DNA from: Haliaeetus albicilla
Taxonomy: Eukaryota > Chordata > Aves > Accipitriformes > Accipitridae
Assembly (NCBI RefSeq): GCF_947461875.1
Contig: NC_091505.1
Coordinates: forward strand, 21,782,033-21,846,032
Reading direction: 5' to 3'
Length of the DNA stretch: 64,000 nt
Notes under the pieces: model-generated
Database searches by the model: none
What the model saw: only the letters and a program-made list of their open reading frames with translations
What the model was told of the DNA's origin: nothing
Shown: piece by piece, positions 37,331-48,790 of the stretch
Layout: each line of letters begins with the position of its first letter
Numbering within the stretch: position 1 is the stretch's first letter
Made by a program: the position numbers and the translations under genes

Positions 37331-40300
37331 GTTCTTGGTAGATATGAAGAGCTAAGCCTTGGATCTCTTTTTCAGAGCTAACATTAGTCGTCAATATTTA
37401 CTGACAACAGATGTTTCAATGTTAAGGCAATTACTTGAAAACATTGCCCAAGACTATGTGAACCTTTACTTCAACAAAAAGTTGTTTTCCATAATCTCTC
37501 TTGGTGCTTGAAAATGTTGAGATAAAAAAAATGGTTATCACAGGTGTTTACTGTTGTCACTTAGCCTATTGGTTAGAACAATAGAGAATTACAAGTAACA
37601 ACATTGTCGGATGATGTTTAAATTACAACAGAGACATAGGAAAGCAAACATACATGCAAAAATATCAGCAAGAAGGGAAAAAAATACATATATATATTTC
37701 TCTTTTCTAATATAACTTGTATTAGCTGTCTGCTTCTGACAGGCCCTATCTACCTAAATTACGGCAGTACCAGAAATTGCTGGAATCCCTCTGATGTAAG
37801 AAAAGCCCCTAAATAAGATTGTCTACTGCTATAATTAGAAGTAATTTATAGGGATATCCATGTACATATATCTAAGCTATTGGGATTTTATGTTGATCTC
37901 ATCACTGTGGTATGAGTGTGGTCTGAATTTGGTATTCTGAAGTACAGCATCATTGACAGAAACTACTATTGCTTAGTAGGCTATCTTGTATTATGGAAGA
38001 AATAATGGAAATTACTGAAATAGTACATTTCTGCAAAATCAAAGGATGGTTTTGAGGACTACATTTGGATGTACTTAAGCTTCATATTTCACACCAAAGA
38101 TGACCAGTTTTGAAACTTATTTTACAGTAGTTTCAGTCATCAAAAAAGTAAACAGTTTGAAATGTAACAGTTTTGTTTCTATTTGCCCTATCTGGCTATA
38201 CAAATACGATAGCGTATGGACTGGAAGAACAGTTTTGGTGGATAACTTGTGGTTATTTTGTGGGTATCTCAGCAGGAATTGCCGAAGCAGAAAAACATAA
38301 ACTGCATACTAATAAATTCAAACATTTCTTTGTCTCTGCAGTCAACACTAAAATATTTCATATTACTCCAATATCGAAATGTAGCAAATGGAACCAGTTT
38401 ATCAGTGTTTCTTCCATAAAATTTGTCATTAATTTTCTTTGCTGTCATGCTTACTCTCCTGTAAAATCTCTTAGACCTTAGTGAAGATTGTGCGTCATAA
38501 TTGATTTGTGTATTGTTACAAATTACATAAATTTACCCCAACCAATTAATTTGTTAAAGCTTCCAAACACTTATTTCCCTTATCCAACATGGTTCTGGTG
38601 GTTTTACGTTTGTCTTTGAGAAGTTGCTTTTCTGCAGCATCTTTTGTTTTAGTGTGACAGAACATATTTGAATAAAATAATCTGCAAGTAAATTGAGGGA
38701 TTAAAAAGTAATGTAGTTAATTTAGAACACTTTGATAATACAAGCAGGTTTTTTGAGGTATACTTAGATATGATACTGGACAAGCGAGTGAAGATGCTGT
38801 CTAATTGCCTCTCTAAAAAGTTTGAAAAATAGCTTTGTAAAAGCTACTGGTTATGCAGGATCTTTGCTTGTTGTGTGTAGTGATTCCTCTGACACCAGTA
38901 GGAGAAGATATTTCTTTATTTCAACATCACTTTATCTGACAATGACCCTCTCTGTGTACTTGCCTGAGAACATACTAGAAAACTATTTGTGAGCAAATAT
39001 AACTGACCTCAGCGGGGACTAATTGCTTCATTAAGACAGAAATCAAGGGAGTACAAAAAAAGAAGAGGGCAAAAGTGTGTTGCAATTAAAATTGACAGCT
39101 TTTTAAGTGTTTTAAAAAAAAAAAATCTATTACAGTCTGATGGGAAATTTGGCAGTGGAAAAAAGGTTTAAGTTGAAAAATAGAAATATTTTATTTAGAA
39201 AAATTTAGAATGAAAGGCATTGTAAGTTCTTTTCATCAAAACGAACAGCTTGGTGACAGTTGCATGATTTCATCTAAACATTTCAGTTTTGTCATAGCTT
39301 TAGCTTAAAAAGACATATTATGAGAAAATTGCACTTCACTATAAGATGTCCATCTGATTTATTTTCCCCCATGTTGCAATAGGCCTTTTGCTCTTATTTG
39401 CTTTGGACAGGGATCAAATTTTTTCTCCTTGTCTTTTTACTTACTCTGATATATCTCCTATTAGTTGCTGTTCTAGAGGTTGCTGTGCTGGAATATCAAG
39501 TCGATACCTCGTTTTAACTAGCTGGGAATGAAGGGCCAGTCATTTTTCACTTGGAAACGTATCTTGGAGAGCATATGATTAATCTGTCATTAACTTTGAT
39601 CAGCAGCTCTCAGAGATACGTATATGCAGAAAACCTGGAAGAGGCCCCACAAATCTTTCCATGAAGCACATGTTTGTCTTTTCTTCTGGAATGCTTTGAA
39701 GGCCACCGTAAAACATGTCTCTCTATTTTGAATAATGTTCATGGAACACTGCTGAAGTTTGTGATAAAATCCATGTGTATGGGATCTGGCTCAGTGCTTA
39801 TTTTCTTGTGGTTAGCTCCACAGTATGCATGTATCCATGAATAATAATTATTTATACAGATCCCCTCCTCTACAAAATAAAACTTAATCTAACATAACAT
39901 ATTTACCATGTATGATTCAAAAGATATTTGTATATTAACAAAAATCAGGATTCCATCAGTTATTAATACTTTTTAATATGAAACAAAATATTCATTTCAA
40001 AGTAGATATATGCACACATAGGTGAGCTTTCCATATATAAACTCCTGTGTTATTCGTAACTATTTTTTCAAATGAACCACTGTGCCTGTGTATATGTAAT
40101 ATCTGTGGCACATATCATACCACCTTTCAATTCATACATTGTTTTTGTACCTTGACACTTCGTTGAATAATTCTAGCCTGGTCATCAGTGTTGCCTGTAC
40201 TAAGTCCCGGTGTCCAATCTCCAGGCTACATTGTTTGAATGGGAGGTGGATACTATGGAGAACGTTTGAATCATGTAACGCTTCAACCTTTCCTTCCGAA

Positions 40301-40669
40301 CATCAGTCTACTTTTTCCTTCTGTTTGTTTAGTAAAACTGGTCAAATGTTTCTTTTGGGTATAGTGTTCCAGTGGGAGTAGCAGATTTTAATATTAGGCT
40401 TGTCCTCAGTTTTTCCTGTTAACTCACTCTTTGATGCTCATTTGTAAGTGCATTCCCCTGCAGGATTGTGGCTATTTTGGTTCTCATTAGACCCTTTTGT
40501 GCTTTTTTGGAATTCTAGGTGTCTCGCTGTCAGTGGCTTGGTTCTATGCCAAAGGCTGTGTAACTACAAATTAGAAATAGCAGTAGCTAATTTTTAACTG
40601 TTTAAGTCGTCTTTGGTTTCTGTCATTCTTCCTGTTGTTAAGTAGTACTTAGGCAGCAGTACTTAGTAG

Positions 40670-40674
40670 GCGCT
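40670..40674 (-). repeat. 5-bp target-site duplication, diverged (GCGCT)
   Basis: GCGCT beside the LTR's left end corresponds to GCACT at 41260-41264 beyond the other end. Four of five bases match, consistent with an older insertion whose duplication has mutated once. Confidence 0.65.
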
Positions 40675-40800
40675 TGTCGTGGTTTAACCCCAGCCAGCAC
40701 CTAGGCACCACGCAGCCGCTCACTCGCTCCCCCCACCCAGTGGGATGGGGGAGAGGATCGGAAGGAAAAAGGTAAAACTCGTGGGTTGAGATAAGAACAA

Positions 40801-40806
40801 TTTAAT
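40801..40806 (-). terminator. LTR poly(A) signal (ATTAAA, minus strand)
   Basis: TTTAAT on the plus strand, at the position equivalent to 7657-7662 in copy 1. Confidence 0.6.
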
Positions 40807-40980
40807 GGGACAGAAAGGAAGAAACTAATAATAAGAACAATAATAAAATTACAATAATAATAAAAGGATTGGAATACACAAAACAAGTGATGCACTATGC
40901 AATTGCTCACCACTCGCTGACCTATGTTCAGTTAGTTCCCGAGCAGCGATCCACCCCCCGCCAGCCCCACTCCCCCCAGT

Positions 40981-40986
40981 TTATAT
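40981..40986 (-). promoter_or_regulatory. LTR TATA box (minus strand)
   Basis: TTTATA on the plus strand, reading TATAAA in the LTR's sense direction within CCAGTATATAAACTGG, equivalent to 7479-7484 in copy 1. Confidence 0.75.
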
Positions 40987-41259
40987 ACTGGGCATGACAT
41001 CACATGGCATGGAATACCCCTTTGGCCAGTTGGGGTCAGCTGTCCTGGCTGTGTCCCCTCCCAACTCCTTGTGCCCCTCCAGCCTTCTCGCTGGCTGGGC
41101 ACGAGAAGCTGAAAAATCCTGGACTTAGTCCAAACACTCCTCAGCATCAACTGAAAACGTCAGTGTGTTATCAACATTCTTCTCATACCGAACTCAAAAC
41201 ATAGCACTATAGCAGCTACAAGGAAGACAATTAACTCTATCCCAGCTGAAACCAGGACA

Positions 41260-41264
41260 GCACT
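41260..41264 (-). repeat. 5-bp target-site duplication, diverged (GCACT)
   Basis: Partner of GCGCT at 40670-40674, with one mismatch. Confidence 0.65.
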
Positions 41265-43902
41265 TACCTTTTAATGGTCATTAGGAACACTCTTGCATGA
41301 AGGTACATTTTACACTACTAAGGAGTGAGGGCTGGACCTTTAATCATATTTAAGAATTCTTCTGGTTCAGGATTTCCATAGAAATAAGCACACTCATTTT
41401 CAGAGTAAACCTGTTTATCTTAAGGATAGGTGGCAAAATCTGGCCTAGATGTGAAGTGTTGCTGGTACTTCTTGGAGATGCAAATAGTTTTATCCAGAAA
41501 CATGTAATATGAATTAGATGTACAGCTGTTTCTTATATGAAAGTAAAATATGCACACTGACCTCTGTTCTGTTAAAATGCAGAAGTTCTAGTGATACCAT
41601 TAGCATATTGATATGTCATCAGCTGTTCAACAGTTTCAAGTACAATATAATTCTACCTAAGACTGTTTCTAAAAATGTGTATTTAGCACTCAGATATATC
41701 TATGGCAGACATTACGGGAGAGTCACAGAGCTTTATGACTGTATTTAATAATTCTTATCTGCCAATTGTTTCATTTTTTTAATTATTATTTTAAACTGTT
41801 GCAAACAATGCTATTGAATTGTCAAGCTACATCTGCCATACCATGGGTCGTTGAAAAAGCAAAGAGAATTAGTTTGGCTGTGCTTCATTTCCTACTGGGT
41901 TTATAACTCCATTTCCAAGCAGTCTCTAAAATGTTCTATGAAATTAACTGAATCATAGCTTACATTCACATTTTGCTGAAGACATAGCTGAAAAATCAAT
42001 AGATACCAAACAATAGACATTGAAACGTAGTCTTAGACTATCCAAATATGAGGTTGTACCCTTGAGTTCACCCAGAACTATTGACAAGGCTGAGGGGAAA
42101 AAGTAGTACCAGGACTCTGGTCTGGAAGGCGAGGTTACTGGAAAGTATTTCATTATTTTCCTGGTGATAGGGGAGAACTGTAAACCAGTCCATTTCTTTA
42201 CTGATAATTGTTTAGCCATCTTTGAAGCCTGGTTCACATTATAAAGTCGTTGGTCCAGCTACATCTGTATACTGTGCTGGCAAGGTATTCCTGGTATGAC
42301 AGCAGCTAATACAAGTTAAAACCATGCTTAGACAAATACGGCTCATTCCAGTGCCCTGCTTAGTTTCCCTTCCCACAAGGCCCAGCAAGCCATGCCAGCA
42401 AGAATGCAGTGTTTGCCATGACTACCTACACCAAGAGCACGGTTACTTTAGTCACAAATCACATTTCATTACACAGCTCTGCCAGAACTTTTTAGCGTAG
42501 AACTTGCCTCAGGCACAATGTCTCCCAAAGCTATTTCTGGGCTGGTAAGGTTTATATAGTATCTTTTGTTCAAGGCTGTGCCTAAAACCACAATGAAGCC
42601 CTTGCTTCTAAACAAGCAAACACCTTTTTTCTTTTTTGTAAGATTTCCATTTTCGGCTTTGACGTTAGTACATTTTGTGGGTTCTAGGAATTAATATTTA
42701 AGTTTTAATGTTGTTAATAGATCAGCCTTTACCTGTGTTGCTAGAAGCAATTAATAATACCTTACTGATTCCCCATGAATAGCATAAAATATTTATATAA
42801 GAGCAGAAGGACTATTTATACTCCCTGAATTATATACCCTCATTCTACTTGTCCGTAACAGACAATTTTAGTGAGACTTTTGGAGGAGAGTTCTGTTGGC
42901 TTCTTATGTATTCTCAGCCATATCTACTGAAATATTTGTTTTTAATCTGGAGTGTTGTATCCTTAGCTATTCAATACGTTTTAGTCAAAGAAAATATATT
43001 GGGTTCACCAAGGAGCAAATGGGTAACAATTTTTTTACCTGTGTTCTATAGCAGGTCATACCAGATGCCTCTTGTCCTTAAAATCCACAAGTAAACAGTG
43101 AAGCAGGGCAACCGGCAGACTTTCAGTTCAGTGACCAAGCCAAAAATTCTGCAGGAGAAATGGATGTAAGTCTATTTTGAACATGAATTGTTTTGGGGAA
43201 TTTGTCAAACCTTATAAATTTGGAGATGAATTTAAATAAAATGCATTTTTCCGTAGGATAACCTCTGTTTCTGTCAAAGCTTTGCAGGTAAAGACTAACT
43301 GCAAATGAGAGAAAGGTGGGGTACCCACTCTACTACCGCTGCTATTGAATAATATATGCCCATTTGACAAGCAATGCTCACAGATCATCTTGGAGAACAG
43401 AATATGATTATGATATGAATATTACTTGGGAAAGGAGAAGACAGATCACCCATCATTCTGAATAAGTTATCAGAGAGGGCAAAGGGAAAGGATTACATCC
43501 TGAAGGTTTGTCTCTCTTGTTCCATGGCAATGAGAAAAATGCAGAGTTCCTTGGGATTCCAGGTTTTAAAATCACTAAATGTCTACACTTCTGTTCCGCA
43601 AGCATTTGGCACAAATTTTCTGTTTTCTTCAAAGCTCCTTTGTAAATATATTTACTATTAAAACCTTTTCATATGCATATGTACTTTTTTTTCCCCATCC
43701 CCTGTTTAAATTACAACTGGAGACCTGAGGTCAAACCCCAAAGTTGTTTTGCAGTAAGTTCGTTTCAGATACGAGTCTCCAGTTTTACATCTAGAGCTTG
43801 GTTAAAAGTGGAGAACCGAGAAAAAACACTGAAGTCATAAAGAGAAAACCAGGCACTGCTATTAAAACTCTTCATTATTGCAATGTCTGTTTGCTAAAAT
43901 AC
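41265..43902. other. Non-coding unique DNA
   Basis: No gene supported. Open frames at 41518-41748 (plus), 41953-42237 (minus) and 42849-43094 (plus) have no recognisable domain. I see no repeats beyond short AT-rich runs. Confidence 0.6.
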
Positions 43903-43922
43903 TGAGGTATAGCTATACCTCA
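43903..43922. repeat. 20-bp perfect palindrome
   Basis: The half-site TGAGGTATAG is followed directly by its exact reverse complement CTATACCTCA, with no spacer. It could extrude as a small cruciform or bind a dimeric factor. No flanking structure suggests a transposon end. Confidence 0.9.
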
Positions 43923-44243
43923 AAAACATCAGTGGACAGATTACACATTCAGACATTTTATTATGGTCCTCAAAATATTACTGTATTACTAAACTAATGC
44001 AAATAAAAAATATCCAAAGGTATAAGGACCAGGACTATACAGCCTCTGTGCACTTATTACCTTGCCAGAAGATGAAGTCAGTCTTATGTAAGACCTCTGA
44101 AAATCTGACAGTGTATTTTGTAGCATGTTGCAGATATTCATAATCTCAATAGCAGGGGTCTGGGAGAAAGGATGGTCTGGCGAGTATGGAACTAACCTAA
44201 GGCTTGTGATTGCCACTTCTACATCTCTTCTCAGAAAAAATTT
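43923..44243. other. Non-coding unique DNA
   Basis: No gene. A minus-strand open frame (43989-44276) runs into the SINE that follows and so is unlikely to be coding. The diverged tRNA-like head of that SINE may begin near 44155. Confidence 0.5.
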
Positions 44244-44390
44244 TGCATGTGACATTGGAAAGTGACTTACTCTCATTGTACCTCAGTCCTGTATATGTGG
44301 AATGGAGCTAATAGGGGTTTTATGTCTCACAGTGAAGATAAATTATAAATGATAGTGAGGTACTCAGATTCCACAGTAAATGTGTGTGAA
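44244..44390 (+). repeat. MIR/CORE-like ancient SINE
   Basis: GCATGTGACATTGG then AGTGACTTACTCTCATTGTACCTCAGT then GGAATGGAGCTAATAGGGG is the diagnostic order of MIR-type SINE bodies (TGTGACCTTGGGCAAGTCACTTAACCTCTCTGTGCCTCAGTTTCC...AAATGGGGATAAT). It continues with GATAAATTATAAATGATAGTGAGGTACTCAGATTCCACAGT, which resembles the 3' part of sauropsid versions (GATTGTGAGGCGCTCAGATAC). This is the clearest SINE relic in the window. Its tRNA-derived head, towards 44155, is too diverged to delimit. Confidence 0.75.
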
Positions 44391-44688
44391 GTGTGAAATA
44401 TACCCAGGCAGGGATAGCTAATGTTATTTTAATAATATCAAACCAGGAACCTCTGCTATCAAAGCAGGCTGAACCTGCATATAATAATCATACTGACGTA
44501 TCACCAATTGCTATTGTTTCAGTTATCTAGTGCTTTCCATTGCCACCACATTTACATTAGTTTTATTTTACCAGAAAAACAGTTATACTGAATTATGGCA
44601 GGCTGAGTTGCTCATGATTTTTGTAAACATTAAAAAAAAGTTTTGTTGCTTTTTGAGCTTTAGGACAATGGAAAAGAACAACACTATT

Positions 44689-44712
44689 TATATATATATA
44701 TATATATATATA
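44689..44712. repeat. (TA)12 microsatellite
   Basis: Twelve uninterrupted TA units, likely polymorphic. Confidence 0.95.
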
Positions 44713-44907
44713 AGAAAAGACTGTGACATTATAAGCAATAGAGAAAGGTTTCCCAATAAAGCCTTTCTAAGGACCTCCAGGGGTCCAAGAATTACATGTT
44801 ATCTTATTGAATGGCGCAGGTCCTACATACATTGTTCAGGATAGAATTCCTTCCTCTACTTCCCCTGGAGCAGATGGTTTCAATGTTTTCTTTGTTTTCT
44901 TGTGGAT

Positions 44908-44924
44908 TTATTATTATTATTATT
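44908..44924. repeat. (TTA)n microsatellite
   Basis: Five to six TTA units. Confidence 0.9.
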
Positions 44925-47900
44925 TCACTCAGCTGACAAGGCTTTGCTTGTGTGAAGATTGGGACTTACCATTTATTTTATTTTTTTTAATCAGGCCTTT
45001 TTTTTTATTATTATTTAAAAGGCAAGAACGTACCAAACAAGTGTGACCTCAGAAAAATACTCGTTTTTTAATAAGGAGTTGTGATGTTTATTCTCTTATG
45101 ATTTCTACAAACCAAAACTGCATGCTAGTGTGACTTGCTCTCAGCATCCACAGAGTTAAATCATGAAATCAAGCAGAAATGGAAGGAGGGCATGCAGAAG
45201 AAACTGTGACAGTGTAAATGGCAGATAGAAGCTCAATTCCCCTTGGAAAGTGATTTCTGTATCTCACCCAATATCTTTTATTTTTTAGTACCATGTTTCA
45301 TAGAGTCAATAGGAAATAGCCATGTGAATAACAAAAATACATTGGGAGTGAAAGGTGACATGAGTAGGGCTGTGAGGCCTGTAGATAAGGTATTCATACC
45401 CTTTGAAGTTAAAGCTTTATTTTTCTTCTGTCAATGTGGCAAATCTACTGTTCACTCTGCAGTGGTGTATGCATCAGTGTCTGAGGAGAGCGTCCGGTGG
45501 TTTGGATGGCAGCAGGCAGTTGGTTTGTCTTTGAAATCTGAAGAACAATAGTTGGGGTCCCCTTTCATTTCTAAATTACTTAATCTGAAGAAAGCTCAGT
45601 GCAATGACATTTAGCACATATTGTAAATATTCTGTGAAGAACCAGGCGTGGTGTTAGACAAGTTGCTGGACTATGATATCCATTCGGTCTTTTGCTTCTG
45701 ACACACGTGGTGTACTTAGACTACTGTAAAATTCTGTATAAAATATTATATATGATACTTGAGTTAAGTATCAGAGGACACTCGGCTTCTAAACCCCAGT
45801 AAATTAATTCACCTTGTCATCCCTTTGGGCAGAAATGCAGGAAGTGATATTTAAGTAGATTTTAAAATAGCAGCAGTATTTTTCTTCATATTATTGCCTT
45901 ACACTGTGTGTCAGATATGATAAAGAGAGAAACATGTCGTCTGTTTGTGAATATGGCAATATCTTTGAACAAATCCAGATAACTTCCAAGCTGACAAGCA
46001 AGATAGACAAGTGTCAAAACCTAATACACATTAGACTAGCAGGAAAATGTCATATTCTGCTCATTTCCACATCACAGATTTTACTATACGCTTAGTTATT
46101 AGGAAAGCATCAGGTATATTTGGGGATTTTGACAGAAAAGTTTAGAACAGATGGATGGATTAAATTTGTCAAGTGAAATACTCCCATTTTAATTTGCTGC
46201 TATTCAGCCTACAAGAAGGGCAAGGTGAATTTATTTTGTTTTTTCTATGAGGAAGAAAATTAAAGGCTAAGACGAAGGTTACTTACCTTGCTGCATAATT
46301 CTTAGTAATAAAACAACCAAATGCTAAACAAGATAGCACAAAAAGGTGCTATGTCTTGAGAATAATCCAAATGAAAAATTCACATTTTTTAAGGTTTGAA
46401 AATACATAACACCATCTATTGAAAGTAACATCATTACTTTACTTCATAGCCTAGTTATAAATATGATAGTATTGCCTTTCTAAAACAAATACAAATGCTT
46501 ATAGAAGAAGAAGTATATTTATAATCACAAAAAAGTATACATTTCAACTTGGGAGTATCCTTACTTGTGTTTAGTCTTTGATTTTTCCAGATAAGCCGTA
46601 GAGACTTTGTTACGTCACTTTTCCACAAACCTCGCTACATTCTATGATGGTCTCAAATTTTCATCTGACTTCAGTTAATGTTGGAGTATGTCCCAAAGCA
46701 AAAAAAAAAATTAGTTCTTGAAACCCTGAGAATAGTTTTGTAACAGAACTCTGCTATTCTCTTTTGGTATTTATGAGACAGCTTTGTAATGAAACATGCA
46801 AATCGCTCAAATGTATTCTGCATTTTTTGCAATTTTTACAGAAAATATTTCTCTTTTCCATATACGTCCTGGAAATAATTACTAAGCTTTCAGTCAAAAA
46901 TATGAGGATTTTCAATCAAATTCAGTTTTTTTCCTTAAAATGATGTTAGATTTTCACACAGGTATGATAACAATTGTACACTCAGGTTCCAAACAGACAT
47001 TTTCACAAATTAGTGTGTTTTGCAGCATTCAATTGTTTTCTGTGATTGTTTAAAGCAATTTGTTAACATCACACAGAAATGTGATAGTAACACTTTATAA
47101 ACTTATTTGCAAAACAGAGTAGGTTTTACATTTTATAGAATTGCACACATGAAGCTTTTAAAAAAAAGACTGGCTTAGTTTTGATTGTGAAGTGTCTTTT
47201 TCATAGGTACTCACTTATGTAACCTGTATAATGTGAAATGGATTTCACAAGTAAAATGAAATCAGAGACCAGCTCAGAATTTTATTAATTCATATAGAGT
47301 TTGAATAGTGTTTGTTTGATAAATCCTCAGCTGTAGATTGAATGTTTGTTTCTTTATGGATTACCATTTAGTTTAGATAGTCATATAATTTAAATTAAAT
47401 TTCATGATACGGTCATCAGTATTCACAAAGAAGAAGGTCTGCAAGCCAGACTAAGAATATCAGGCCACGGTATTTTGTGCTAGGACTGACAAAGAAACCA
47501 CTTAACACAGCCACTCTTGCAAAACACATTCAGAGAGCACATTCACAGATTTCCCCAAGGTTATCTCTGTTTACAGGCATCAGAGAACAATGCAGCCTTT
47601 TAAAAAAAAAACACATCTATGATTACTTTTATTGCAAAATTAAAGATGATGAATTTGAAAGAAAAGAATTAAGCGTGTTATATCCTATGACAAATCCTTT
47701 CATTTCCCTTTACCCATTAGGAGGGTACATAGAAGCAGTAAGTTAAATTAAAGCCTAATAGGAGTCGTAAAATACTGAACTTTTGCATGACTTATTGAAA
47801 ACCTTTCATCAAACAAAACATCATAACCATATATGTAAAATAGGTCTCAGAAAGCAAATGGGTACATTAGGTGATTATTTGTGGAACAAAAGCATATGTG

Positions 47901-48684
47901 AAGCCCTCTTATGCATTTTTTTTCCTACGGATTTGAATGTTATTTAGCATTGTATCCTGTAGTCTTCTATAATCTATCTTTACCACTCTTTTTTTGTGCT
48001 GTTATTGTATTCCTTATAGATGCAGCTACATTCTGGCCGTACAAGAACTGTAAATGACCTTTGATTTCAAGAACAGCTATATCAATTCAAAGGGTATAAA
48101 GACAAACTGGGCCAGTTTTGGAATGATATTGAATGGAGCATTGCTCAAGGACAAGGCTTGCCCTAGTATTACTGTGAAGGCTATGCTGTCCTTAATCTGA
48201 AGTGTATGAACAGGAGAATTTGAAGGTGTTAAAGAATTCCTGCTGCCATTGCTATGAACGTGTCTGGATTAAGGGTGGTTGGAGATAACAGGCTACGTTT
48301 CTGTGCTTTTGACCACCTAAATCCGTTGCTGTGCACTTCAGTGAGCTGTTACTGCAGGGTGAACAGCCAGTTAGAAATTTGTTTGATGTGATCAAGAATT
48401 AAGAGGGGAAAAAAGTGTGAGGAAAATGGAAATTAATTCAGGTTATTTTTTTGTGGAAATGTATGTTTGGAGGAGCTCTTGCCAGCACTACATTTGTGAT
48501 CAAAGTGTGAAATGGATGGAGTCCCTGTGGCCCCAGAGTAGAGAAGCCAGTGCTCGAGGCTGCGGCCACACCAGAGGAGCAGGGTCAGGCATTAGGCAGT
48601 CACTGAGTTGTCCCCAAAGAGCCACGCCAACCTTCTACTGAGTGAGAGAGACCAACCCTATTAGTGAAGGCAAAGTCTGGAGGA

Positions 48685-48790
48685 AGGGACAACTTCTAGT
48701 CCGCGCTTCAGATAAAACAGAGCAGGGATTTAAGCCCAGACATTGCAGATGAATGCTCTCACTACCAAGCCTTCTGGCTGTTCATGATGA
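48685..48790 (-). repeat. tRNA-derived SINE relic
   Basis: On the plus strand GGGATTTAAGCCC (48725-48737) reads as an inverted B box (GGNTTCRANNCC type), and GCTCTCACTACCAAGCC (48755-48771) as an inverted A box, at tRNA-like spacing. The element thus lies on the minus strand with its head near 48785. Beyond the B box, CAGAGCAGGG and TCTAGTCCGCGCTTCAG fit the body of ancient sauropsid tRNA-SINEs (a family whose head reads CAGTGGTTAGGGCACT...GGTTCAATTCCCTGCTCTG). It is not a functional tRNA: the arms are degraded and there is no clean acceptor stem. Confidence 0.55.

Larger units (their letters stand above)
36816..40674. other. Non-coding unique DNA
   Basis: No gene supported. A-rich tracts lie at 37300-37330 and about 39113-39125. 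A frame open from about 38173 to 38481 lacks an ATG at its start and encodes no domain I recognise. The rest is unique AT-rich DNA. Confidence 0.6.
40675..41259 (-). mobile_element. Solo LTR of an avian endogenous retrovirus (copy 2)
   Basis: A 585-bp solo LTR in reverse orientation. On the plus strand it starts TGTCGTGGTTTAACCCC and ends GCTGAAACCAGGACA, so on its own strand it runs TGTCCTGG...CCACGACA. The TATAAA box is at 40981-40986 and the ATTAAA signal at 40801-40806, both minus strand. Flanking 5-mers GCGCT (40670-40674) and GCACT (41260-41264) are a one-mismatch target duplication. No gag, pol or env sequence adjoins it. The U3 portion (about 40968-41259) and the 3' portion (40675 to about 40809) match copy 1. 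The middle, with its ATT-rich stretch at about 40830-40865, does not. The minus-strand frames inside (for example 40932-41150) are not genes. Confidence 0.93.
44391..48684. other. Non-coding unique DNA with AT microsatellites
   Basis: No gene supported. It holds (TA)12 at 44689-44712, a (TTA)n tract at 44908-44924 and T-rich sequence around 44982-45006. The frame 44530-44844 owes its length to the TA repeat. The frame 45243-45551 (102 codons) has no domain I recognise. A relatively GC-rich patch lies at 48480-48640. Confidence 0.6.

Noticed and set aside
38173..38481. 102-codon frame with a protein-like stretch
   Set aside because: It begins at TTG rather than ATG, has no clear splice sites at its edges, and the peptide has no domain I recognise. 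A translated search finding a homologue would overturn this.
40701..41204. Open frames inside the second LTR, on both strands
   Set aside because: Same reason: incidental frames in a non-coding LTR. Some mirror those of copy 1 only because the DNA is homologous.
44530..44844. 104-codon frame
   Set aside because: Its length comes from reading through the (TA)12 microsatellite.
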